This document shows, piece by piece, positions 1 through 5,429 of a DNA stretch of 8,418 bases. Numbering within the stretch: position 1 is the first letter of the stretch; each line of letters begins with the position of its first letter. The notes beneath the pieces were generated by a model. That model saw nothing but the letters and a program-made list of their open reading frames with translations. It did not search any database and was not told where the DNA came from. This DNA is from Actinomycetota bacterium (GTDB lineage: Bacteria; Actinomycetota; Thermoleophilia; Gaiellales; Gaiellaceae), in the NCBI GenBank assembly GCA_005883245.1, contig VAXT01000119.1, positions 1 through 8,418 of the forward strand, written 5' to 3'. A program made the translations under genes and the position numbers.

Positions 1-1
1 C

Positions 2-355
2 AAGGTCGTCGACCTCGGCGAGTGGTGGCTCGAAGAGTCGGGCCTTCCGTTGCCGCTCGGCGCCAACGTGGCGCGGCGCGACCTCGGCCCCGACACCTTG
101 CGTGAGCTCTCCGACGTGCTCGCCGAGTCGATTCGCGCAGGCCTCGACAACCGCGAGCGCGCGCTGGAGTACGCGCTCCAGTTCGGCCGTGGCCTCGACG
201 ACGAGCTGGCCGACCGGTTCGTGAGCATGTACGTCAACGAGCTGACCGAGGACTACGGCGAAGAGGGGCGGCGCGCGGTTCGCGAGCTCCTGCGCCGGGG
301 TGAGGAGATCGGCGCGTTCACGGAGCCCGTGAACGTGGAGTTCGTCGGGTCGTAG
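2..355 (+). CDS. mqnD: 1,4-dihydroxy-6-naphthoate synthase (MqnD), C-terminal part
   Basis: The last 117 residues of a gene entering from the left edge, ending at TAG 353-355. The frame is open to the edge, so the TTG at 50 is an internal codon. MqnD converts cyclic dehypoxanthinyl futalosine to 1,4-dihydroxy-6-naphthoate in the futalosine route to menaquinone. It is a cytosolic protein of the periplasmic-binding-protein-like fold. Seen here: VVDLGEWWLEESGLPLPLG followed by ARRDLG, which matches my memory of the Thermus MqnD segment (VVDLGAWWEERTGLPLPLG, then ARRDLG). Towards the end MYVNELTEDYGEEGRRAV also fits the family. Full MqnD proteins are about 270-280 residues, so over half lies outside the window. 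MqnA is a related alternative, but the GLPLPLG stretch favours MqnD. The downstream gene begins at or directly after the stop. Confidence 0.9.
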   Translation, partial: KVVDLGEWWLEESGLPLPLGANVARRDLGPDTLRELSDVLAESIRAGLDNRERALEYALQFGRGLDDELADRFVSMYVNELTEDYGEEGRRAVRELLRRGEEIGAFTEPVNVEFVGS

Positions 356-993
356 CCGCTCCGGATCTCAGCGCGGGCATCGTCGGCGCGGTCAGCGCGC
401 ATCCAGGGGTCGACCGCATCGAGCTGGTCGGCTCTCGTGCGGTCGGCACCGCGAGACCGGAGTCGGACTGGGACTTCGCGGTCGAGGCCCGCGACTTCGC
501 CGCGGTCGCCGCGGCGCTCCCCGAGCTTCTCGCGCCGTTCGAGCCTCTCGCTCAGCAATGGGATCGTCTCGGCGACGAGCAGTGCTGGATGCTGATCCTG
601 CGGGGGCCGGCGAAGGTCGATCTGATCTTCCCGTCCGAGCGGCACGAGCACGAGCCGCCCTGGGAGCCGGCCGCGGAGAACCTCGAGGCGCTCGACGCTC
701 ATTTCTGGGACTGGATGCTCTGGCTCTGGAGCAAGGACACGAGCGGGAAGAGCGACCTCGTCGCTACGGAGCTGCGGAAGCTGTTCGACCATCTGCTCGG
801 TCCCCTCGGTGTCGAGCGCCCGCCCTCGTCGATCGCCGAGGCGATTTCCGCGTATCGAGGCGCACGCGACCGGGCGGAGCAGCGGCTTGGCAACGCCGTG
901 TCCCGCGAGCTCGAAACGGAGGTGCTGAGAGGGCTGCAAATCGGGAACAACTACCCTTCGCGTCATGGCTCTGGAGATGCGGGGCTCGTGTGA
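352..993 (+). CDS. Nucleotidyltransferase-fold protein, start codon unclear
   Basis: About 210 residues, frame 1, ending at TGA 991-993. Counting from 352, the N-terminal third carries LVGSRAVGTARPESDWDFAV. This is the nucleotidyltransferase signature GS (27-28) followed by the metal-binding pair D39-x-D41. After it come a strand segment (MLILRGPAKVDLIF) and a mainly helical C-terminus rich in Trp. The fold is shared by aminoglycoside and lincosamide adenylyltransferases and by many uncharacterised proteins, so substrate cannot be assigned. The start is a problem: from the in-frame TGA at 301 to the GS motif there is no ATG, GTG or TTG. The first ATG (589) lies after the catalytic motif and would give an inactive fragment. 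I placed the left end at GTA 352, which overlaps the mqnD stop and sits 11 bases after a GGAG (337-340). A non-AUG start, mutation of a former GTG, or a base error are all possible. Confidence 0.7.
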   Translation, partial: VAAPDLSAGIVGAVSAHPGVDRIELVGSRAVGTARPESDWDFAVEARDFAAVAAALPELLAPFEPLAQQWDRLGDEQCWMLILRGPAKVDLIFPSERHEHEPPWEPAAENLEALDAHFWDWMLWLWSKDTSGKSDLVATELRKLFDHLLGPLGVERPPSSIAEAISAYRGARDRAEQRLGNAVSRELETEVLRGLQIGNNYPSRHGSGDAGLV

Positions 994-1144
994 GCGCTGC
1001 GGCGTAGCGCTCTCGCGCGAGGGCGAAGCCTATATCTGCACCTTCGAGTGCACCTGGTGTGCCGCGTGCGCGGGCGAGCTGGCGTACGTCTGCCCGAACT
1101 GCACGGGTGAGCTCGTGCGCCGTCCGCGGCCGGCCGCTGCGTGA
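965..1144 (+). CDS. DUF1272 small zinc-binding-like protein
   Basis: A 59-residue protein from ATG 965 to TGA 1142-1144, beginning MALEMRGSCERCGVAL. Eight cysteines lie at 9, 12, 25, 29, 32, 35, 43 and 46, giving CxxC pairs CERC, CAAC and CPNC. The MALEMR start, the ICTFECTWCAAC core and the CPNC-GELVRRP end match the DUF1272 family as I remember it. The molecular function of that family is unknown. Cysteine spacing implies bound zinc (inference). The gene overlaps the end of the nucleotidyltransferase gene by 29 bases, and its own stop overlaps the thiolase GTG start, so translation is probably coupled through all three. The alternative ATG at 977 would cut the overlap to 17 bases, but MALEM is the family's usual start. 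No good ribosome binding site is visible. Confidence 0.85.
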   Translation: MALEMRGSCERCGVALSREGEAYICTFECTWCAACAGELAYVCPNCTGELVRRPRPAAA

Positions 1145-2310
1145 GCCGCGCGGTCGTTCTCTCCGCGGTCCGCACGCCTGTCGGCCGCTACGGAGGCGTG
1201 CTCGCCGGGGAACGGCCCGACGACCTTGCTGCGGCCGTGATCAAAGAAGCCGTCTCGCGCGCGGGTGTGGATGCGGGCGAGATCGAGGACGTCTACTTCG
1301 GCGCGGCGAATCAGGCGGGCGAGGACAACCGGAACGTCGCGCGGATGGGAGTCCTGCTCGCCGGGCTGCCCGAGTCGGTCGCGGGCGTGACCGTGAACCG
1401 CCTCTGCGCGTCCGGACTCTCGGCGGTCGTATCCGCGTGTCACGCGATCGCGGCCGGTGACGGCGACCTGTTCGTGGCCGGCGGGGTCGAGTCGATGAGC
1501 CGCGCGCCGCTCGTCATGGCCAAACCGGACATGGCCTGGCCGCGCGGGAACCAGACCGTGTGGGACACGACCCTCGGTTGGCGCTTCCCGAACCCGCGCA
1601 TGGAGGAGCTGATCCCGCTCGAGTCGATGGGCGAGACCGGCGAGAACGTGGCCGAGCGCTACGGCGTCAGCCGCGAGGAGCAGGACGAGTTCGCGCTGCG
1701 CTCGCAGCAGCGCTGGGCGCAGGCAGCCGAGGCGGGACGCTTCGACGACGAGCTCGTCGCGATCGGGGAGGCTGTGCGCGACGAGCATCCGCGCTCGGAC
1801 ACGAGCGCCGAGAAGCTTGCGACCCTGAAGCCCGCGTTCCGCAGCGGAGGTTCGGTCACAGCCGGTAACTCGAGCGGGGTCAACGACGGCGCCGCCGCGC
1901 TCGTCATCGCGAGCGAGGAGAAGGCGCAGGCGCTCGGCGTAGAGCCACTCGGCACGTTCGTCGGGAGCGCGGTCGCGGGGGTCGACCCGCGCGTGATGGG
2001 CATCGGCCCGGTTCCTGCGGTCCGGAAGCTGCTCGAGCGCACCGGCGTCGACGTGGCCGACATCGACGTCGTCGAACTGAACGAGGCGTTCGCCTCGCAG
2101 AGCCTCGTCGTCATCCGCGAGCTCGGGCTCGACCCGGAGCGCGTGAACGTGAACGGCGGCGCGATCGCGATCGGCCATCCGTTGGGGATGAGCGGCGCCC
2201 GCCTCGTCGTCACGCTTCTTCACGAGCTGCGCCGTCGCGGTGGCCGCTACGGCCTGGCCACGCTGTGCGTCGGTGTCGGCCAGGGCCAGGCCGCCCTCTT
2301 CGAGCGATGA
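1141..2310 (+). CDS. Acetyl-CoA acetyltransferase / 3-oxoacyl-CoA thiolase
   Basis: A full-length thiolase of 389 residues, starting GTG at 1141 (GTGA overlap with the DUF1272 stop) and ending TGA 2308-2310. Thiolases cleave 3-oxoacyl-CoA to acetyl-CoA and a shortened acyl-CoA, or condense two acyl-CoAs. Catalytic residues visible: nucleophile Cys89 in NRLCASGLSAV, the CoA-site GNSSGVNDG at 242-250, Asn314 in NEAFA, His346 in GHPLGMSGAR and the second catalytic Cys376 in CVGVGQG. The loop TTLGWRFPNP (143-152) and the CVGVGQG ending resemble the 3-oxoadipyl-CoA thiolases PcaF/PaaJ more than plain acetoacetyl-CoA thiolases. Substrate is therefore open, with beta-ketoadipate or phenylacetate-type degradation a possibility. 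All key residues are intact. It is the fourth gene of the overlapping run, and no SD is visible upstream, consistent with coupling. Confidence 0.93.
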   Translation: MSRAVVLSAVRTPVGRYGGVLAGERPDDLAAAVIKEAVSRAGVDAGEIEDVYFGAANQAGEDNRNVARMGVLLAGLPESVAGVTVNRLCASGLSAVVSACHAIAAGDGDLFVAGGVESMSRAPLVMAKPDMAWPRGNQTVWDTTLGWRFPNPRMEELIPLESMGETGENVAERYGVSREEQDEFALRSQQRWAQAAEAGRFDDELVAIGEAVRDEHPRSDTSAEKLATLKPAFRSGGSVTAGNSSGVNDGAAALVIASEEKAQALGVEPLGTFVGSAVAGVDPRVMGIGPVPAVRKLLERTGVDVADIDVVELNEAFASQSLVVIRELGLDPERVNVNGGAIAIGHPLGMSGARLVVTLLHELRRRGGRYGLATLCVGVGQGQAALFER

Positions 2311-3482
2311 GCGACGTCGCGGTCGAGTACCTCGAGCTCGGGCTCCGCCTCGGCCGCCACGTCGACGGGCTCGTCGATTCGTACTACGGCCCTGCCGAGA
2401 TCAAGGAGCGGATCGACGCCGAAGAGCTGCGCGATCCGGGCTCGCTGGCGGACGACGCGGCCCGGCTCTGCGACTCGCTCGACGGCCTCGAGGACGATCG
2501 CCGCAAGTGGCTGAAGGCGCAGCTCGTCGGCCTCGAGACGGCAGCGCGCAAGCTCGGCGGAGCGGAGATCTCATTCGAAGAGGAGGTCGAGCTCTACTAC
2601 GGCGTCCCCCCTCACCGCACGCCGGAGCCCAAGTTCGAGGCGGCGCACAGGGCCATGGACGACCTCCTACCGGGGGACGGCTCGCTCGAAGAGCGCTACC
2701 GAGTCTGGCGCGAAGAGGACGCCGTCCCGGCCGACCGGCTCGCCGACGTCGTCTCCCGGCTGAACGCAGCGTTTCGCGAGCGCACCGCCGGGCTCGTCGG
2801 GCTGCCCGAGGGCGAGTCGGTCGAGTACGCGTACGTCTCGGACAAGCCCTGGACCGCGTTCAACTACTACCGCGGCGGCCTGCAGAGCCGCATCGAGGTC
2901 AACACCGACGCCCCGTCAGTGCCCGACGCCGTCGTCGAGTGGATCGCGCACGAGACGTATCCGGGCCATCACACGGACCACGCCTGGAAGGAGCAGCTCC
3001 TGACGCGGACCGGCAGGCTCGAGGAGACGATCGTGCTGGTTCCCACCCCGCAGTCGCTCATGTCCGAGGGCATCGCGACCGTCGCCGCGGAGGTCGCGCT
3101 CGGCGACGAGCGACCGGAGCTCACCGCGTCCGCGGTCGAGGGTGCGGGGGTCGGCTACGACCCCGACCTCTCCCGTGCGCTGCTGGAGGCGTACAAACCG
3201 TTCGCCGGAGTCGCGACCAATGCGGCGCTACTGCTGCACGTCGACGGCGCCACCGTCGACGAGGCTCGTGAGTACGTGATGAGGTGGGCGCTCGCGTCCG
3301 AGAAGCGGGCCCGGCACGTGGTCGACTTCATCAGCGACCCGATGTGGCGCTCGTACGTCACGACGTACCCGAACGGCTACAGGCTGTGCGGGGACTTCGT
3401 CGCTGGCGACGCCGGACGTTTCAGGCGGCTGCTCACGGAGCAGCTCACGCCCGCCGACCTTTTCGGCGAAGCCGAAAAGTGA
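2307..3482 (+). CDS. DUF885-like zinc metallohydrolase
   Basis: A 391-residue protein. I chose ATG 2307 because it overlaps the thiolase stop as ATGA and begins with a normal soluble N-terminus (MSDVAVEYLELGLRLGRHVD). An in-frame start at 2265 would lie deep inside the thiolase gene. The centre holds H215-E216-T-Y-P-G-H221-H222-x-x-H225, the HExxPGHH motif of DUF885 proteins. A possible third zinc ligand is Glu254 in LMSEGIATVAAEVA. Upstream, GGLQSRIEVNTDAP (Asn199-Thr-Asp201) fits the strand before the metal site. DUF885 proteins are peptidase-like but mostly uncharacterised, and many are around 550 residues, so this is a compact form. I see no signal peptide or membrane segment, so a cytosolic location is likely. 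The tail (LFGEAEK) is encoded within a 9-bp inverted repeat. Confidence 0.85.
   Translation: MSDVAVEYLELGLRLGRHVDGLVDSYYGPAEIKERIDAEELRDPGSLADDAARLCDSLDGLEDDRRKWLKAQLVGLETAARKLGGAEISFEEEVELYYGVPPHRTPEPKFEAAHRAMDDLLPGDGSLEERYRVWREEDAVPADRLADVVSRLNAAFRERTAGLVGLPEGESVEYAYVSDKPWTAFNYYRGGLQSRIEVNTDAPSVPDAVVEWIAHETYPGHHTDHAWKEQLLTRTGRLEETIVLVPTPQSLMSEGIATVAAEVALGDERPELTASAVEGAGVGYDPDLSRALLEAYKPFAGVATNAALLLHVDGATVDEAREYVMRWALASEKRARHVVDFISDPMWRSYVTTYPNGYRLCGDFVAGDAGRFRRLLTEQLTPADLFGEAEK
3459..3479. repeat. Perfect 9-bp inverted repeat over the end of the DUF885 gene
   Basis: CTTTTCGGC (3459-3467), loop GAA, GCCGAAAAG (3471-3479). It covers the last codons, just before TGA 3480-3482. The T-run lies in the left arm, not after the hairpin, so on neither strand is this a textbook intrinsic terminator. 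It may protect the 3' end of the mRNA or help termination together with the next two repeats. Confidence 0.6.
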
Positions 3483-3483
3483 G

Positions 3484-3495
3484 CGCTGCGCAGCG
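3484..3495. repeat. 12-bp perfect palindrome
   Basis: CGCTGCGCAGCG is self-complementary throughout and starts two bases after the DUF885 stop codon. It could be a protein-binding site or part of a terminator region. Short GC palindromes arise by chance in such DNA, so weight comes mainly from its position between two other inverted repeats. Confidence 0.4.
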
Positions 3496-3499
3496 GCGC

Positions 3500-3521
3500 G
3501 AACCGAGACGTGACTCGGTTC
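3500..3521 (+). terminator. Candidate terminator hairpin, 8-bp stem
   Basis: GAACCGAG (3500-3507), loop ACGTGA, CTCGGTTC (3514-3521), in the 87-base gap between the DUF885 and aldehyde dehydrogenase genes. It is the third inverted repeat in 63 bases. No U-tract follows (AGCCGGAG), as is common for terminators in GC-rich actinobacteria. The position favours termination of the upstream run, but an operator for the downstream gene is also possible. Confidence 0.4.
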
Positions 3522-3556
3522 AGCCGGAGAGAGCGTGCTCGAGATCGGACCTTCGC

Positions 3557-3562
3557 TAGGGT
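3557..3562 (+). promoter_or_regulatory. Candidate -10 box for a leaderless aldehyde dehydrogenase mRNA
   Basis: TAGGGT ends 7 bases before the ATG at 3570. That is the spacing expected when transcription starts at the A of the start codon, a frequent arrangement in Actinobacteria. The AGGG inside it (3558-3561) could instead serve as a weak ribosome binding site 8 bases upstream. No convincing -35 box was found. Confidence 0.4.
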
Positions 3563-3569
3563 CTCGCCG

Positions 3570-5045
3570 ATGGCCGTCGCGACCGAGCGCGAATATCTGC
3601 TCTTCATCAACGGCGAGTCCTCGGAGGCATCGGGCGGCGAGCTGAAGGAGCTGACCGAGCCCGCAACCGGTGAACCACTGGCCAAAGTGGCCATGGCCAC
3701 CGAGGCCGACATCGACCGTGCGGTCGAAGCTGCTCGCGCCGCGCTCGGGGGCGACTGGGGGCGGACGGCTCCGACCGAGCGCTCGCGACTCCTGCATGCG
3801 CTCGCCGACGCGCTCGTCGCGAACCGCAAGGAGCTCGCCGAGCTCGAGGTGCGGAACGTCGGCAAGGCGATCTCGTCGGTCAAGGCCGAGCTCAACCAGG
3901 CGGTCGAGAACTTCCGCTTCTACGCCTCGGCGATCGGCTCGATCGGCGGCCGTTCGAACCCGCTCGGCGGCTCGCTTCTCTTCTACTCGCTGAAGGAGCC
4001 GGTCGGCGTCGCGGGCCAGATCGTGCCCTGGAACTACCCCCTGATGATGACGACGTGGAAGCTCGCGCCCGCGCTCGCGGCCGGCTGCACCGTCGTGCTC
4101 AAGCCCGACTCGCAGACGCCGCTGAGTGCGCTCCGGATGGCCGAGCTGGCGACCGAGGTCGGCTTCCCGCCGGGAGCGATCAACGTCGTACCGGGCCCGG
4201 GGACGACCGTTGGGCGCCACCTCGTGCAGCACCCGGGCGTCGACAAGATCGCCTTCACGGGCTCGACCGAGACCGGCGCGCAGATCATGCGCGACGCCTC
4301 CGACGGCATCAAGCGGCTCACGCTCGAGCTCGGCGGCAAGAGCCCGAACATCATCTTCGCCGACGCCGACCTCGCCGACGCGATCCCGAGCTCCGCCTGG
4401 TCGATCTACTACTCGGCCGGCCAGAGCTGCGAGGCGCGCTCGCGGATCCTTGTCGAGCAGTCGCTGTACGACGACTTCGTCGCGAAGTTCAGCGAGGCCG
4501 CAGCGAGCCTCAAGGTCGGCGACCCGCTCGAGAACGAGACGCAGGTCGGCTCGCTGATCTCGCCCGAGCATCGCGACCGAGTGCACGGCTACGTCGAGAC
4601 GGGCCGCGGAGAAGGCGCCGAGGTCACGGCCGGCGGCGAGCTGCCGCGCGACGGCAAGGGCGCGTTCTATCCGCCCACCGTCCTCGCGGGCGTCAACCAG
4701 GAGATGACCGTCGCGCAGGAGGAGATCTTCGGCCCGGTCGTCACGATCTCGGCTTTCGCCGACGAGAAGGACGCGATCAGGCAGGCAAACGCCGTGCGCT
4801 ACGGGCTGATGGCGACCGTCTGGACGGGCGACCCGGCGCGCGGGCACCGGCTGGCCCGCAGGATCAAGGCGGGCACGGTCGGGATCAACATGCCGTTCAC
4901 GGCCTTCCCGGGCATCCCGTTCGGCGGCTACAAGCAGTCCGGCTTCGGCCGTGAGCTCGGCCTGGAGACGCTCGAGCTCTACCTCGAGACGAAGAGCGTG
5001 ATCGTCTCCACGAGCCCGAAGCCCTTCAACCCGTTCGGCCTCTAG
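3570..5045 (+). CDS. NAD(P)-dependent aldehyde dehydrogenase
   Basis: A 491-residue ALDH-superfamily enzyme oxidising an aldehyde to its acid, presumably cytosolic. I chose ATG 3570. A longer in-frame reading from ATG 3510 would add 20 Arg-rich residues and start within a hairpin. Motifs in order: oxyanion Asn155 in VPWNYPLMM, cofactor-binding KPDSQTP, GPGTTVGRHL, FTGSTETG, general base Glu253 in LELGGKSPN, nucleophile Cys287 in GQSCEARSR, EEIFGPVV, and the C-terminal PFGGYKQSGFGRELG. The Glu-Cys spacing of 34 equals that of human ALDH2 (268/302). Length is normal and all catalytic residues are present. The Cys is followed by Glu-Ala-Arg rather than the more usual Thr-Ala-Gly or Ser-Asn-Gly. 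Betaine-aldehyde or aromatic-aldehyde dehydrogenases are the nearest types I recognise, but the substrate cannot be read from sequence. It probably has its own promoter. Confidence 0.93.
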   Translation: MAVATEREYLLFINGESSEASGGELKELTEPATGEPLAKVAMATEADIDRAVEAARAALGGDWGRTAPTERSRLLHALADALVANRKELAELEVRNVGKAISSVKAELNQAVENFRFYASAIGSIGGRSNPLGGSLLFYSLKEPVGVAGQIVPWNYPLMMTTWKLAPALAAGCTVVLKPDSQTPLSALRMAELATEVGFPPGAINVVPGPGTTVGRHLVQHPGVDKIAFTGSTETGAQIMRDASDGIKRLTLELGGKSPNIIFADADLADAIPSSAWSIYYSAGQSCEARSRILVEQSLYDDFVAKFSEAAASLKVGDPLENETQVGSLISPEHRDRVHGYVETGRGEGAEVTAGGELPRDGKGAFYPPTVLAGVNQEMTVAQEEIFGPVVTISAFADEKDAIRQANAVRYGLMATVWTGDPARGHRLARRIKAGTVGINMPFTAFPGIPFGGYKQSGFGRELGLETLELYLETKSVIVSTSPKPFNPFGL

Positions 5046-5048
5046 GCG

Positions 5049-5343
5049 TCAGTCCTCCTCCGCCTCGGCCATCGAGCGCGGCGCAGGCACGTCCTCGAAG
5101 CGGACGTTGCCCGCGGGAACGATCCAGGTCATCACCTCGATCGCGAGCCGGCCCGCCCGCACCGCCGGGTCCTCGTTGGCGATTCGGCGCGCCGTTTCGG
5201 GGTCGCAGCTCATGACCGAGATTCCGCGCAGACGCTCGTCGTCCTGTTCGACGAGCGGCCCTCCGCCGATCAGGTAGCCGCGGTCGCGCAGATCTGCTCG
5301 GAAGGCGAGATGCCAGCACGAGCGTATGGCTGTCGAACTGCAT
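5049..5343 (-). pseudogene. YciI-family protein gene, frameshifted by a small internal deletion
   Basis: On the minus strand an ATG at 5343 opens with MQFDSHTLVL, the usual start of actinobacterial YciI-like (YCII domain) proteins. The rest of the family sequence lies in another frame: HLAFRADLRDRG, YLIGGGPLVEQDDERLRGIS, then DPAVRAGRLAIEVMTWIVPAG and PRSMAEA, ending TGA at 5051-5049. The switch falls at about 5310-5316, where CTG (Leu, 5316-5314) and CAT (His, 5312-5310) are separated by one base. From memory of the family, some 15-20 residues normally lie between these two parts, so a deletion that is not a multiple of three best explains the break. The second frame has no start codon of its own before the conserved region. 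A base error in the sequence cannot be excluded. YciI proteins are small dimeric alpha/beta-barrel proteins of uncertain role. Its stop lies three bases from the convergent ALDH stop. Confidence 0.75.
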
Positions 5344-5352
5344 GCGGTGAAT

Positions 5353-5372
5353 TAGACCAGGCTCGAGGTCTA
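5353..5372. promoter_or_regulatory. Operator-like inverted repeat in a divergent intergenic region
   Basis: TAGACC (5353-5358), spacer AGGCTCGA, GGTCTA (5367-5372). It lies in the 86-base gap between the start of the broken yciI-like gene and the MFS gene, 9 bases upstream of the former's ATG. Position and symmetry suit a dimeric regulator. Six-base arms are short, so chance is possible. Confidence 0.3.
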
Positions 5373-5429
5373 GCGCCGGCGCGGCGGGATAGGTTGCGAT
5401 TGCAGCGTCGTCGACGTTGCTCATTCGAC

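Noticed and set aside
253..966. Minus-strand open frame of 237 codons opposite the nucleotidyltransferase gene
   Set aside because: It could have replaced the start-less gene, but its product is Arg-rich and motif-free, while the plus frame has the GS...DxD signature.
1030..2223. Minus-strand open frame of 397 codons opposite the thiolase
   Set aside because: No domain is recognisable, the composition is Arg/Ala/Asp-rich, and the opposite strand encodes an intact thiolase with all catalytic residues.
3228..4847. Long minus-strand open frame (539 codons) opposite the DUF885 and aldehyde dehydrogenase genes
   Set aside because: Its product is Arg/Asp/Glu-rich and low in complexity with no family motif, and it lies opposite two clearly conserved enzymes. 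It is the antisense shadow expected in very GC-rich DNA.
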